From the NCBI RefSeq assembly GCF_000092405.1, contig NC_014220.1, positions 1,488,001 through 1,552,000 of the forward strand: DNA of 64,000 bases, written 5' to 3'. The DNA comes from Syntrophothermus lipocalidus DSM 12680. Lineage in GTDB: Bacteria > Bacillota > Syntrophomonadia > Syntrophomonadales > Syntrophothermaceae. The notes beneath the pieces were generated by a model. It had not been told where the DNA came from. It did not search any database and saw only the letters and a list, made by a program, of their open reading frames with translations. Of this stretch, positions 51,799-61,434 are shown one piece after another. Numbering within the stretch: position 1 is the first letter of the stretch; each line of letters opens with the position of its first letter. The position numbers and the translations under genes were made by a program.

Positions 51799-53790
51799 TC
51801 AGGTATTCTGGTTTTCCAAATACTCCTGGGTAAAAGCAGGATCAGCTCCTTCCTGGAGCTCCTTTATAGAAAGCCCTATCCGCTTCTCAGCCGGATCTAC
51901 GCTCAAGACTTTTACCTTGACTTCCTCTCCGACCTCAACCACGTCTTCGGGTTTATCTACGCGCTTCCGAGACAACTGGGATATATGAACCAACCCATCT
52001 ACACCGGGTTCAAGCTCAACAAAAACTCCAAACGGCGCAGTCCGTACTACCTTTCCAGCAACGACGTCTCCTTCATGGTACCTTTCGGCTACAGTTTCCC
52101 AGGGACTTTTTAGTATTTTCTTGCGGCTCAGTGAAACCCGCTCTTTTTCCCTGTCTACTCCCAAAACGTAAACCTCGATAACGCTTCCCTCTGTCAACAC
52201 CTGAGAAGGATGCTCTACCCGAGAGTGCGCCATCTCCGAAATATGAAGTAACCCTTCGTATCCATCCAAGTCAATAAAAGCCCCGTAATCGGTAAGCCTT
52301 TTCACTACGCCCTGTCGGATCTGCCCTTCTTCGATGTTATCCCAAAACTCCTTGCGCTTTCGTTCCTTTTCTTCGATAAGTACTTCCTTACGAGAAACGA
52401 CAACCTGGGAACCTCTTCTTTTGTTTCGGTTAAACTCAATGACCTTTACCGGTAGGGTCTGCCCTACATATTCTTCCAGGTTCCGTGCAAAACCTTGGTC
52501 CACATGGGAAGCGGGCAAAAAAGCCACCACTCCAACGTCAACCAATAAACCGCCTTTTACACTTTTGAGTACCGTTCCTTCTATAACTTCTCCGTTTCGG
52601 AATGCTTCTTCTAGACGGTCCATAGCCTTCTTCATATCGACCCTTTTCTTAGAAAGAAGGATGGTTCCGTCATCGTCCCATCGCAAGACATATACTTCTA
52701 TCGTATCCCCTTCTTTCACCACTTCTTTCGCCGAACTGACATCTCTTACCGAAAGCTCGCGCAAGGGGATTACTCCTTCTGACTTACCGCCCACGTCCAC
52801 CATGACCTCATCGTCAGTTACCTGAATAACGACCCCGGTGACCACACTACCCCGGTCCATTCCCTTCCCTAGAGACTCAGCCATCTCAGCCTCCATCTCC
52901 ACAAAGGACTGCTCACGAGTGGGGGCGTCTTCCCTTATTTCGTCGGTAGCTACGTTTCCCTCAAACTCAACCATCTTGTCCAAAACCTCCTTAATTATCC
53001 AATCCGGAGTGGAGGCTCCTGCCGTCACGCCAACCCGGCATCCAGCCGGGAACCAGTCCGGGCTAAGATCTCGGGCACTTTCGACCTGAATAGTCTTCAC
53101 TCCGGTCCGCTGGCACATCGTAGCTAATGTCCTGGTATTCGAACTCTTTTTGTCCCCAACTACTATCATTATATCTACTTTGCCGCAAAGCTCGAGTGCC
53201 GCTTGTTGCCTCTTCTTAGTAGCCTCACAGACAGTGTTAAAAACCCTTATCTCACGTCCTTTAGGTAGCAACTCTGCTGCCACAGAATAAAAATCCTCTT
53301 CGCTCTTGGTAGTCTGGGCAACTACTCCCAATTTCTTGACCGCGGCAAAAGACCGAGCTTCTTCAGGGGACCCGATCACCGTCGCCTTTTCTCCTACCCA
53401 CCCCAGTATACCTAACACCTCAGGGTGAGTCCTATCGCCAAAAACGACCAACTCGTACCCTTCTTCGCGGAGCTGCCTCGCCAAGGACTGTACTCTACCT
53501 ACCAAAGGGCAGGTAGCATCGAAGACTCTTAGTCCACGCAAACGGGCTTCTTCCAAAACCCGCGGACTTACACCATGAGAGCGGATGACAATAACCGAAC
53601 CCGTCTCGACTTCATCCAATGTTTCGGCAACCGCTATCCCCTTCTCACATAAGTAAGCCACAACTGCATCATTGTGAACGAGTGGGCCAAGGCTGTAGCA
53701 TTTACCACCCTGTCTACTGGCCTCAAGAGCTACATCCAAGGCTCTTTGAACCCCCTGGCAAAAACCAGCATAGGGAGCCAAAATCGGCAA
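51799..53790 (-). CDS. ispH: 4-hydroxy-3-methylbut-2-enyl diphosphate reductase fused to ribosomal S1-type domains
   Basis: 663 aa. Residues 1-280 are IspH (LytB) with the three [4Fe-4S] cysteines C11, C94 and C188 and H40, H72 and H122; it makes IPP/DMAPP in the MEP pathway. Residues about 315-650 hold four S1 RNA-binding repeats ([45 protein letters not shown]), resembling ribosomal protein S1. IspH-S1 fusions are known in some Clostridia. TTG start with GGGGTGA upstream. Whether the two halves act together is unknown. Confidence 0.95.
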   Translation of the reverse strand: MPILAPYAGFCQGVQRALDVALEASRQGGKCYSLGPLVHNDAVVAYLCEKGIAVAETLDEVETGSVIVIRSHGVSPRVLEEARLRGLRVFDATCPLVGRVQSLARQLREEGYELVVFGDRTHPEVLGILGWVGEKATVIGSPEEARSFAAVKKLGVVAQTTKSEEDFYSVAAELLPKGREIRVFNTVCEATKKRQQAALELCGKVDIMIVVGDKKSSNTRTLATMCQRTGVKTIQVESARDLSPDWFPAGCRVGVTAGASTPDWIIKEVLDKMVEFEGNVATDEIREDAPTREQSFVEMEAEMAESLGKGMDRGSVVTGVVIQVTDDEVMVDVGGKSEGVIPLRELSVRDVSSAKEVVKEGDTIEVYVLRWDDDGTILLSKKRVDMKKAMDRLEEAFRNGEVIEGTVLKSVKGGLLVDVGVVAFLPASHVDQGFARNLEEYVGQTLPVKVIEFNRNKRRGSQVVVSRKEVLIEEKERKRKEFWDNIEEGQIRQGVVKRLTDYGAFIDLDGYEGLLHISEMAHSRVEHPSQVLTEGSVIEVYVLGVDREKERVSLSRKKILKSPWETVAERYHEGDVVAGKVVRTAPFGVFVELEPGVDGLVHISQLSRKRVDKPEDVVEVGEEVKVKVLSVDPAEKRIGLSIKELQEGADPAFTQEYLENQNT

Positions 53791-53856
53791 GCATGGTCAC
53801 CCCACAAGCATTATTTAGTATTCGAACAAAAAATCAAAAAATCCTGCTCTCTTATT

Positions 53857-54447
53857 TTAATTTAAAAGCTCTTGAATCCTTTTCATGATGTCCTGGCTGA
53901 CATCCTCGATAACCTGGGTACTCAGTCTCGATCCATAGTATTCGCCGTACTCGACCGGTTTCCCAATCCGAATGATAAAAGGCCGACGCCATCCGCATGG
54001 CACCAGGCCTCGCGTTCCAATGCAAGCAACGGGCACAATCTGTGCCCGAGCCTTTAGTGCGATCATTGCAACCCCGGGCTGCGGCTTTCGAAGTTCACCC
54101 GTTTTACTGCGGGTCCCCTCCGGAAACATGCCCACAACCTGCCCTTCGCCCAGCAACTCCAATGCCCTCCTGATGGCTTTGCGATCCGGCGCTCCTCGCT
54201 TAACCGGGAAAGCATGAATAGCAGTGAAAAACTTGGCCAGCACCTGATTTTCAAACATTTCTTCCTTGGCCATGAAGTGCACGGTTCGCGTTAACGCCGC
54301 TCCGACAGCAACCGGGTCCCAGTTGCTGACGTGATTAGCCGCTATAATCACGGGACCACTGGCGGGAACGTTTTCTATTCCCTCTACCCTCCATCGGCAC
54401 AGAAAAAAAAGGCACCTGCTTAACCACCTAAGAAACCTGTATAACAT
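53857..54447 (-). CDS. plsC: 1-acyl-sn-glycerol-3-phosphate acyltransferase
   Basis: 196 aa from an ATG with GGGGAGG 6 bp upstream (another ATG two codons earlier is too close). PlsC motifs are AANHVSNWDPVAVG (HxxxxD) and FPEGTRSKTGELRK. It makes phosphatidic acid from lysophosphatidic acid, downstream of PlsY. It overlaps the end of cmk, so cmk-plsC-ispH form a unit, a common Firmicute arrangement. Confidence 0.95.
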   Translation of the reverse strand: MLYRFLRWLSRCLFFLCRWRVEGIENVPASGPVIIAANHVSNWDPVAVGAALTRTVHFMAKEEMFENQVLAKFFTAIHAFPVKRGAPDRKAIRRALELLGEGQVVGMFPEGTRSKTGELRKPQPGVAMIALKARAQIVPVACIGTRGLVPCGWRRPFIIRIGKPVEYGEYYGSRLSTQVIEDVSQDIMKRIQELLN

Positions 54448-55105
54448 TGCCATCCTCCCCGATCAACGAGAGGACACGGGATACCACCTCGTCGGGGCTC
54501 ATGTCGCTGGTATCGATAACGATAGAATCCGGAAGAACCGTGAGGGGCCCAACTAATCGTTCCGTGTCTAGTTTGTCCCGCTCGCGAATCTCTTCCTTTA
54601 CCTCCTGGAAATTGACCTTGTAGCCCTTCTTTACTAACTCCTTGGCACGCCTGCGAGCCCGCTCTTCCAAGCTGGCTGTCAGGTAAAACTTGTAATCAGC
54701 ATCAGGCAATACACAGAGCCCGATGTCTCGCCCGTCCATCACTACACTCTGTTCTCGCGCAATAGCCTGCTGCTTTTCCACCATTATCGCGCGTATCTCT
54801 TCATCCGCTGCCACCACGGGTACCCACCTCGATACCTCCGGTGACCTGATTTCATCGGTTACTTCCGTTCCGTCGCAAAACACTCTCACTTGCCCCATGT
54901 TATAGGCAAGGGTTATGTCAGTACGAACAGCCAGATTCCGTAGCTCGGCCTTGTCTTTCAAGTTCACCTTATTAGCAAGGGCCTTCCATGTCAGAGCCCG
55001 ATACATCGCCCCCGTGTCAACATACAGAATTCCGAGTCGCTCAGCTATTCTCCGGGCCAGGGTACTTTTCCCTGCCCCAGCCGGACCATCGATAGCAATC
55101 TTCAT
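54428..55105 (-). CDS. cmk: Cytidylate kinase
   Basis: 225 aa. N-terminal P-loop IDGPAGAGKSTLARRIA, DTGAMYRALTW, the MDGRDIGLCVLPDA motif and RRAKELVKKG. It phosphorylates CMP/dCMP. It is first of the cmk-plsC-ispH(S1) run, downstream of an extended -10 promoter (55141-55146), and ends inside plsC. Start ATG. Confidence 0.97.
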   Translation of the reverse strand: MKIAIDGPAGAGKSTLARRIAERLGILYVDTGAMYRALTWKALANKVNLKDKAELRNLAVRTDITLAYNMGQVRVFCDGTEVTDEIRSPEVSRWVPVVAADEEIRAIMVEKQQAIAREQSVVMDGRDIGLCVLPDADYKFYLTASLEERARRRAKELVKKGYKVNFQEVKEEIRERDKLDTERLVGPLTVLPDSIVIDTSDMSPDEVVSRVLSLIGEDGNVIQVS

Positions 55106-55140
55106 AATTGCAATTTCCCGCCTCTAATGAATTCTTATTA

Positions 55141-55146
55141 ATTTTA
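55141..55146 (-). promoter_or_regulatory. Extended -10 promoter of cmk
   Basis: TGTGC-TAAAAT on the minus strand with a TTTATG -35 at 17 bp, about 35 bp before the cmk start. Confidence 0.5.
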
Positions 55147-55244
55147 GCACACAAACCCGAACACATAAACACTTTTCCCGTAAGCTCGCGATTCAGAGGC
55201 GATAAACCGATAACCTCCGGAGGACCATGCCGTACTCGATGACA

Positions 55245-55271
55245 CAAAAAAGAAGGGGACTCGTCCCCTTC
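55245..55271 (-). terminator. Intrinsic terminator after agrD
   Basis: GAAGGGGAC-GA-GTCCCCTTC (9-bp perfect stem) followed by TTTTTT, 46 bp after the agrD stop. Confidence 0.92.
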
Positions 55272-55316
55272 GGTGTTATCCATGTTTCCTTATTTTCGTC
55301 TTCTCTGATCTTTCTC

Positions 55317-55439
55317 TTATCGAGGCAACTCTGGCTCATAGATTATAAAAATTGAGGCGGCATCTAAGTTGGCATTCGCTACCACCACTGCGACCAAAAC
55401 GGCAAACTTCACTATCACAGACTTAATCCGGTTAAACAT
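55317..55439 (-). CDS. agrD: AgrD-like cyclic lactone autoinducer precursor
   Basis: 40 aa, shorter than most gene callers accept. Residues 1-22 form an amphipathic/hydrophobic leader (MFNRIKSVIVKFAVLVAVVV); the core AASIFIIYEPELPR fits the clostridial AgrD pattern, with a small-residue linker, a ring residue followed by four hydrophobic residues, then a YxPxxP tail. The ring residue is Ser29, not the usual Cys, so the product would be a lactone (S-I-F-I-I) rather than a thiolactone. The ATG overlaps the agrB stop (TAATG), the standard coupling. A terminator follows. Confidence 0.85.
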   Translation of the reverse strand: MFNRIKSVIVKFAVLVAVVVANANLDAASIFIIYEPELPR

Positions 55440-56071
55440 TACTCTCCCCCCCTTTCTGGTACCCGCACTCCGGTTAGAATTCGGTCCCCCCAACCGATCA
55501 AACGGTACCCCCACGGCGTGATGGTAAAGCTCTGCCAAAGCAAACCCAAGGTTATCGCTGTTAGGGTTAAAGGTGAAAACAACGACCAATACCAGTTAGC
55601 AAGGGCAATCAGCGCAACGCCTACAACTGTCAACAGGCTCTTTTGTTTCAGCTCCGACTTCTTGGCTTCAGTCGTAATGGGCTTGACCGGATTATCCCCA
55701 GGCGCCCACTTGACAGCAGCGAACGAAGATGCTATTACGGCGAATCCTTGAAAAACATAAGCGTAATTCGTTGCCGCCAGCTGGATAGCCAAGTACCCTA
55801 ATCCCAGGAAAACTACTGCGCTGGTAGTCATACACCGATAAAAACCAGTACAGTGAACTCCTCCTGAAAACCGCCGGTATACCATGGCTACCGTCATAAC
55901 CAACGCTACGGGTTTTAGCACTCCTAGAATCAGTGCAAGAATAAGAATAGCCAGTACTTGAATTATTCCGTCAACCAGTATTTCTAGCCCGTAAGCCACC
56001 AACTGAATATCACACGGGGTACCGGTTTGCTGCGCAAGCCGGGCTGCCAGTCTAACCATCAACGGGCGCAT
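55439..56071 (-). CDS. agrB: AgrB-like accessory gene regulator peptidase
   Basis: 210 aa from the ATG with AGGAGG 6 bp upstream (the frame opens 23 codons earlier without an SD). The catalytic region SGGVHCTGFYRCMTTS has His and Cys 7 residues apart, as in S. aureus AgrB H77/C84. Several hydrophobic segments follow. AgrB cleaves AgrD and cyclises the peptide. It is followed directly by agrD. Confidence 0.9.
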   Translation of the reverse strand: MRPLMVRLAARLAQQTGTPCDIQLVAYGLEILVDGIIQVLAILILALILGVLKPVALVMTVAMVYRRFSGGVHCTGFYRCMTTSAVVFLGLGYLAIQLAATNYAYVFQGFAVIASSFAAVKWAPGDNPVKPITTEAKKSELKQKSLLTVVGVALIALANWYWSLFSPLTLTAITLGLLWQSFTITPWGYRLIGWGDRILTGVRVPERGGE

Positions 56072-56299
56072 TCTTTGCCTCCTGTAATTCTTCTTATCAA
56101 GTGTGTGCCTTACACAACTCGTATTTATGGTAACATGCAAAAGCCGGCTTCTTTGTCGCCTTGGGTCGAAAATATTTAGAACATTTGTCCTATTTTCTAG
56201 ACATATATCGACACTAGGATGGTCGTTGTTTATCTGTGAAGATTCCTAATATATCAGTAGTCGCCGTATTTCCCGAGCAAGAGACAGGTGGAAAACGTG
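56072..56299 (-). other. Intergenic region between sensor kinase and agrB
   Basis: 228 bp with no supported gene. It may hold an internal promoter for agrBD; no convincing box pair was seen. Confidence 0.3.
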
Positions 56300-57649
56300 T
56301 CATCTCGAGTAGGGAATAGAAACCTGGCTTAATACTGACCCGTGTCCCGTATCGTCGATGGTTACAGTTCCCCCGTACTTCTGGAGTAGCTCTTGAACGA
56401 TGCTCAGACCCATACCCATGTGTTCCCCCTTTTTCGTACTGAACCCCCGGTAAAAAATGAGTTCCTTGACCTTCGGATCCAGGAACCCGCAATTCTCGAT
56501 GTCGAATACAAGGCTTTCTTGCTCCTTCCGTACAGACATGGAAACTTTCCTCCGCGACGGTTCTTCCATTTCCGCAGCATCGAAAGCGTTATCGATTAGG
56601 TTGCCCAGTATGCGGCTCAATTCGTGTGAGGGGATCTGCAAACCGCCCACTTCGCACTCTACTGATACCTGAAACTCGATTCCCCGGGCAGCTGCCGCAC
56701 CCGCCTTGACATGGAGAAGAGCTGCCAAACTTGGGTTACCAGTCACTACCACATTGTTCAATGCCACCGTTTCCTGGAATACTTCTCGAATGTAGTCTTG
56801 AGCATCCTGAAAACATCTCAACTGCAGCATCCCGTATAGAGTCTGAACATGGTTTAAAAAGTCATGCCTCTGAGCCCGCATACTGGCAAACAACTCTCCC
56901 ACATTTCTCAGGCTCTCAACTTCACATTGATACTGAGCGAGTTCTTCGGTGAGGCGAAGAAGCCTCAGAACAATCTTTAATGAAATGAATACAACCAGTA
57001 CCAGCAGCAGTATTATGGCGTCTTCAAATACGCAGGCGGGTAGGAGCGGAAATACCCGTATCAGGTATTCCCGGCACCTGATAAAAGTGACAAGTATCAC
57101 CTGGAGAGCCAGAATAGCTACCAACGAATAGAAGAGAAACGTCCTCCGGTGCTCCCATTCAGTAGCTTGAACCATATCCTTCCCAACAGGCTTACGGTTA
57201 ATTAACCTGAGGTCAAAACGGTTCACAGCCCAAACCATTAGGCCTAAGATCAGGAGCTGCGGGAAACCCATGCCTACTCTCAGCCACGGATGCCGGAGAA
57301 TATTCTCGAGGTCAAGGCCGACAACCCAACAAAAAAGCGGAACATTGATCGTTTCTACCAACGCCAGAAACATAAAACCAAAAAGGACTGCCAGCAGGCT
57401 GTTCCAAAAGGATGTCTGTAACAATAAAGTAACTGCTAATACTAAAAACGCTAGGTGAAAGAGACTGTGAAATCCATAGGGTAGTGACAATCCTCGCGCT
57501 ATGAACGAAAAAAAAGCTGCTAACACGGCTACCAAGCCTAGCCTCCATAAGCAACGGCGTTCATTCACCAGGCTTAACCCTAACCAGCAGACTAAGAAGC
57601 TTTCGGGAATGGAATAAAGAACCGTTACACAGAGCGGAAGCTGGTCCAT
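56300..57649 (-). CDS. AgrC-like sensor histidine kinase (SpoOB-type)
   Basis: 449 aa from an ATG with GGAGG 9 bp upstream. Residues about 1-220 form six or seven transmembrane helices; then the dimerisation segment RAQRHDFLNHVQTLYGML (H-box of the SpoOB/AgrC group); then HATPase_c with N-box ILGNLIDNAFDAAE, FDIENCG and GMGLSIVQELLQKYGG. It would sense the cyclic peptide made by AgrB. No LytTR/AgrA-like regulator lies anywhere in the window, so the output is unknown. It is separated from agrB by 228 bp. Confidence 0.85.
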   Translation of the reverse strand: MDQLPLCVTVLYSIPESFLVCWLGLSLVNERRCLWRLGLVAVLAAFFSFIARGLSLPYGFHSLFHLAFLVLAVTLLLQTSFWNSLLAVLFGFMFLALVETINVPLFCWVVGLDLENILRHPWLRVGMGFPQLLILGLMVWAVNRFDLRLINRKPVGKDMVQATEWEHRRTFLFYSLVAILALQVILVTFIRCREYLIRVFPLLPACVFEDAIILLLVLVVFISLKIVLRLLRLTEELAQYQCEVESLRNVGELFASMRAQRHDFLNHVQTLYGMLQLRCFQDAQDYIREVFQETVALNNVVVTGNPSLAALLHVKAGAAAARGIEFQVSVECEVGGLQIPSHELSRILGNLIDNAFDAAEMEEPSRRKVSMSVRKEQESLVFDIENCGFLDPKVKELIFYRGFSTKKGEHMGMGLSIVQELLQKYGGTVTIDDTGHGSVLSQVSIPYSR

Positions 57650-57689
57650 CTCAAACATCCTCCGGAACTTTTTCACCTTTTTTATACTA

Positions 57690-57702
57690 GTAGTATTACT
57701 AC
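57690..57702. repeat. 13-bp perfect palindrome upstream of the agrC-like gene
   Basis: GTAGTA-T-TACTAC lies 3 bp upstream of a TATAAA (57681-57686) on the minus strand, within the presumed promoter spacer, an expected place for a regulator to bind. Confidence 0.5.
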
Positions 57703-57765
57703 GGGGCTGTGCCGATTCCTTCGTGTCTGGCCTAAAAATATCAAAACCCTTGGCAAAAATAAGCC

Positions 57766-57792
57766 GAAAAAATAGGGCTTCTCGCCCCTTTT
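57766..57792 (-). terminator. Intrinsic terminator after pheT
   Basis: AGGGGC-GAGAA-GCCCT stem with one bulge, followed by ATTTTTT on the minus strand. The remaining 57793-57900 contains no recognisable gene. Confidence 0.7.
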
Positions 57793-57900
57793 AAGACTCG
57801 AACAGCCCGGACTCGGTATGGCCTTTAACCGGCGTAGACTCACTAATTCGGCGAGCCCGCCCGAAGTCCTCCTGCGCCCCCTGGCACTTTTGGTAACGCT

Positions 57901-59961
57901 TTACCGGAGTTTACCTCCCGCGCGGTGCTCTACTTTTCTTAAGATACCGTCAATGAGAAGGTTTATTTCTTCCTCCTGCAGGGTCCTTTCATACGACTGA
58001 AAAACAAGGCTGTACCCCAGACTTTTATACCCCTCCGGTACCTGTGGCCCCTGATACACATCGAACAAAACAGCCTGCCGCAAAAGCTCGCCGCCCGCTG
58101 ATTTTATCATGGAGGTAACGGTTGCTGCAGGCGTCTGTTCCGGTATCAACAAAGCCAGGTCCCGTTGTACCGCCGGGAACCGGGTAATGTCGTCAGTCAT
58201 CTTTCGGCTTTCAGCTAACTCGAAAATAGCCTTCAGGTCGAATTCGAAAACGCAGACCCGCCGTTTTATATCGTAGTTTGACAACACCTCGGGGTGAATT
58301 TCTCCTATAATCCCTAATTCGGCTTGGCCTTTTACGACCTTCGCCGTGCGACCAGGATGAAAGCTGGGATGGTCGGACACGCCTTCATAACTACAACCAT
58401 TGACACCCATAAGAAACAGGAACCTGTCGGCAATGCCCTTCAGGAAGAAATAATCCATATCTAGGCGCATCCCTGACCAGTGCATTTCCGTCTTGCCGGT
58501 TGTTGCCGCGCAAACCTTCAATTCTTCGATAGGAAGGCTCCCTGGCCGGGGAATAAATACCGTTCCCACCTCGAACAGGGCCAGGTCTTCGTTTTGGCGG
58601 AACAGATTACGCCGGACGGTATCCAGCATACCAGGGATCAAAGTCGTCCTCATAACCGACTGCTCCTCTGACAACGGGTTGGCAAGCTTTACCGTATTCC
58701 GCCAGTAATGCCGCTCGTCCAATCTCATGAGGTCAAACCAACCCGGATTTATAAAGCTGTAGTTCATTACCTGGCAGAGGTAGCGCGATAAAACCTCGAT
58801 CGTCGCGTCCTTGAATCGCTGAAAAGGAGTCCGAATACCCTGGGTAATCGCGCCCTGGGGAAGAGTTGAAGGAATGTTGTTGTACCCATGTAACCGCGCA
58901 ATCTCTTCGATTAGGTCAGCTTCGACCTGAAGATCGGGACGATAAGAAGGCACTTCTACCACCAAAACACCATTCTCCGCCGTGATAGAAAAACCTAACC
59001 TGGCCAAATAACCCTTAATCTGATCTCGGCTAAGCTCCGTTCCGAGCAGGTGGTTGACTCTTGCTGGCCTCAGCCTGATGGCTCGCTGTTCAGTCTTACC
59101 TGGATACACATCGCATACTCCACGCAAAACCTCTCCTGCTCCCAACACCTCTATCAACTGTGCCGCCCTGTCAACTGCCCAGACTACCCCTTCTGCATCC
59201 GCTCCTTTCTCAAAGCGAATAGAGGCCTCGGTCCGCAGCCCTAGCCGGCGCGAAGTCTTTCTAATACTGGGGGCCGAAAAATTAGCGGACTCCAACAGAA
59301 TCGTGGTGGTTTTCTCAGTGACTTCAGTCTCCTGTCCCCCCATGATGCCTGCCAGAGCCACCGCTTTATCAGCATCGGCGATAACCAGCATGTCCCGGTC
59401 CAACGTTCGCAGAACCCCATCCAGGGTTACCAGCTGTTCGCCGGGGCAAGCCCTCCTGACGATAATGCGCCCCCCCGCCAGGAGGTCATAATCGAAAGCG
59501 TGTAACGGCTGGTTGGTCTCCAGCATCACATAATTAGTAATATCCACGATGTTGTTTATGGGCCTGATGCCTGCTTGTATCAATCTCCTCTGCATCCAGG
59601 ACGGTGAGGGCTTGATATCTACGTTGCTCACTACCCGCGCTGCGTACCTGGGGCACAGGTCTTCATCCTGGATATCGACTCTCGCATGTTCCTCAACCTT
59701 TGCCGGGCTTTCTTTCAAACTAACCTGCGGCAACCGGATCTGGCACCCGAAAACCGCAGCCACCTCCCGGGCTACGTTGATCATACCGTAACAGTCTCCT
59801 CTGTTGGGAGTTAATTCCAAGGTCAGCACTGCGTCCCCTTCGACCTCTTCCCAACCTTCCACGGCTATGCCGCTCATAGTAAGGCATTCCGCCAGTTCTT
59901 CCACCCCAGCCTGGATATTCACATATTCCCTTAACCACTCCAATGGTACTTTCACAGTCAA
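57901..59961 (-). CDS. pheT: Phenylalanyl-tRNA synthetase beta subunit, lacking the N-terminal tRNA-binding (B2) domain
   Basis: 686 aa against the usual 780-810. The N-terminal helix (EWLREYVNIQAG) and MSGIAVEGWEEVEG (residues 28-42) join directly to VLTLELTPNRGDCYGM; the about 110-residue EMAP-II/OB-fold B2 domain that normally lies between them is missing. B3/B4 (RPINNIVDITNYVMLE), the B5 domain, the catalytic-like core and the C-terminal ferredoxin-fold domain (PAVQRDLALLIPE) are present. It still pairs with PheS 24 bp upstream. Confidence 0.95.
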   Translation of the reverse strand: MTVKVPLEWLREYVNIQAGVEELAECLTMSGIAVEGWEEVEGDAVLTLELTPNRGDCYGMINVAREVAAVFGCQIRLPQVSLKESPAKVEEHARVDIQDEDLCPRYAARVVSNVDIKPSPSWMQRRLIQAGIRPINNIVDITNYVMLETNQPLHAFDYDLLAGGRIIVRRACPGEQLVTLDGVLRTLDRDMLVIADADKAVALAGIMGGQETEVTEKTTTILLESANFSAPSIRKTSRRLGLRTEASIRFEKGADAEGVVWAVDRAAQLIEVLGAGEVLRGVCDVYPGKTEQRAIRLRPARVNHLLGTELSRDQIKGYLARLGFSITAENGVLVVEVPSYRPDLQVEADLIEEIARLHGYNNIPSTLPQGAITQGIRTPFQRFKDATIEVLSRYLCQVMNYSFINPGWFDLMRLDERHYWRNTVKLANPLSEEQSVMRTTLIPGMLDTVRRNLFRQNEDLALFEVGTVFIPRPGSLPIEELKVCAATTGKTEMHWSGMRLDMDYFFLKGIADRFLFLMGVNGCSYEGVSDHPSFHPGRTAKVVKGQAELGIIGEIHPEVLSNYDIKRRVCVFEFDLKAIFELAESRKMTDDITRFPAVQRDLALLIPEQTPAATVTSMIKSAGGELLRQAVLFDVYQGPQVPEGYKSLGYSLVFQSYERTLQEEEINLLIDGILRKVEHRAGGKLR

Positions 59962-59985
59962 ATGTCCCCCTTATCCCTGTACTAC

Positions 59986-61008
59986 CTAAAACTGTTTGAG
60001 AAAACGCACGTCATTGTCAAAAAACAATCGCAAGTCTCTGATCCCAAACTTTAGCATGGCAATCCTCTCGATGCCCAACCCAAACGCAAAGCCGGTCGCT
60101 TCTTCCGGGTCATATCCGGACATGGATAACACCTTCGGATGTACCATCCCCGCGCCCAGTATTTCTAACCAGCCGGTTCCCGAACAAACACGGCACCCCT
60201 CGCCCCCACAGCTTCCACAGGAAATGTCCATTTCCGCACTCGGCTCGGTAAAAGGAAAAAAGCTGGGACGGAATCTTACCTTGCGGTCCTCACCAAATAA
60301 CTGACGGGCAAACAACATCAAGGTGCCTTTAAGATCCGCAAACGTTATCCCTCGGTCTATGACTAGTCCTTCGACCTGGTGAAACATCGGGGAATGGGTA
60401 GCATCGTCGTCACGACGGTAAACCGTCCCCGGAGCGATAATACGCACCGGAAGCGCCGGTCTCTTCCGCTCCATCGTGCGCACCTGCACCGGCGAGGTGT
60501 GAGTTCTGAGGAGCACTTGATCCGTGACATAGAAAGAATCCTGCATGTCACGAGCCGGATGGTCGGGAGGAATGTTCAAAGCCTCAAAATTATAGTAGTC
60601 TAGCTCTATTTCCGGCCCTTCCGCTATCTCAAATCCCATGGTAGTGAATACTTCCTCAATATCTTCCAGAATTTGGGTAAGAGGGTGTTTGCTCCCGGCG
60701 TTTACCGGGATTCCAGGTAACGTCACATCAATGCATTCCCTGTATAACCGAAGCTTTTCTTCCGCCTGTTTCAATTGTTCCAGCTTGTCTTCTAACAAAG
60801 TTTCCAAGCGAAGTTTCAGCTCATTAGCAATCTTTCCCACCGTCACCCGCTCGGCCTCCGGTAAGTCCTTGATCCCCCGCAAAACCTGGGTTATTTCCCC
60901 TTTGCGCCCGAGAAACCTCACCCTGACCTCCTTTACTTCGTTTAGACTCGAAGCGCCGGCAATAGCCTCCTCTGCTTCTCGTCTTAGATCTTCCAGCCTT
61001 TCTCTCAA
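59986..61008 (-). CDS. pheS: Phenylalanyl-tRNA synthetase alpha subunit
   Basis: 340 aa from a TTG that follows AGGGAGG by 8 bp and gives the typical [16 protein letters not shown] start. An open frame continues seven codons upstream through the SD itself. Class II motifs: [67 protein letters not shown] and [26 protein letters not shown]. It is first of the pheS-pheT operon under T-box control. Confidence 0.97.
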   Translation of the reverse strand: MRERLEDLRREAEEAIAGASSLNEVKEVRVRFLGRKGEITQVLRGIKDLPEAERVTVGKIANELKLRLETLLEDKLEQLKQAEEKLRLYRECIDVTLPGIPVNAGSKHPLTQILEDIEEVFTTMGFEIAEGPEIELDYYNFEALNIPPDHPARDMQDSFYVTDQVLLRTHTSPVQVRTMERKRPALPVRIIAPGTVYRRDDDATHSPMFHQVEGLVIDRGITFADLKGTLMLFARQLFGEDRKVRFRPSFFPFTEPSAEMDISCGSCGGEGCRVCSGTGWLEILGAGMVHPKVLSMSGYDPEEATGFAFGLGIERIAMLKFGIRDLRLFFDNDVRFLKQF

Positions 61009-61043
61009 AACCGCTACCTCCCTTGTCAATAGCTTCTAAAACG

Positions 61044-61068
61044 AAAAATCCGTCCCTAAGGGACGGAT
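61044..61068 (-). terminator. T-box terminator of pheST
   Basis: ATCCGTCCC-TTA-GGGACGGAT (9-bp perfect stem) followed by TTTTC, about 35 bp before the pheS start. Confidence 0.92.
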
Positions 61069-61307
61069 GTATTTCCGCGGTACCACCCTACTTAGCAGCT
61101 CGTGCCGCTGCTCTCTCTAGCCCGATAACGGTGGGCCCCCGAGGTTGGCCTACTGCCAGTTCAGCCCCCGGCTCCCAGGCGAATTCGCCGGCCTTTCCCT
61201 GGCCGCACTTCCAGTCGCCGGTGCAGCCTCCCTGTAAGGTTCCTGGCCGGTTACTACTCCTGTTCATAGCCATTAAACTGTTACAATCGGTTGAACTTTA
61301 TTGGTAA
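61069..61307 (-). promoter_or_regulatory. T-box riboswitch leader of pheST
   Basis: The T-box itself, AGGGTGGTACCGCGG, is at 61075-61089 (minus). Upstream are a GGAGTAGTAAC stem-I start and a long GC-rich Stem I/II/III region. The antiterminator would compete with the terminator at 61044-61068. An uncharged tRNA-Phe would switch pheST on. I could not fix the specifier codon; a UUC in GGCGAATTCGCC (61179-61190) is one candidate. Confidence 0.9.
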
Positions 61308-61313
61308 GAATAC

Positions 61314-61341
61314 ATTTTATACCACAGGTAGTAAATGACAA
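61314..61341 (-). promoter_or_regulatory. Promoter of the pheST T-box leader
   Basis: TTGTCA (61341-61336) and TAAAAT (61319-61314) are 16 bp apart. A second candidate, TTGTAC-18-TATAAT, lies at 61434-61463 over the end of the methyltransferase gene. Confidence 0.55.
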
Positions 61342-61434
61342 GCCCCGAGTTCTCAAAAAGTTTCCAAAATAAATCAGCGGGTTTGAGCATATCAGCCCAA
61401 CCTTTCTTACACCTGACGGTAGATTTGAGTCTAA

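Noticed and set aside
57818-58000. 60-codon plus-strand frame at the pheT end
   Set aside because: It overlaps pheT antisense and lacks an SD and any family resemblance.
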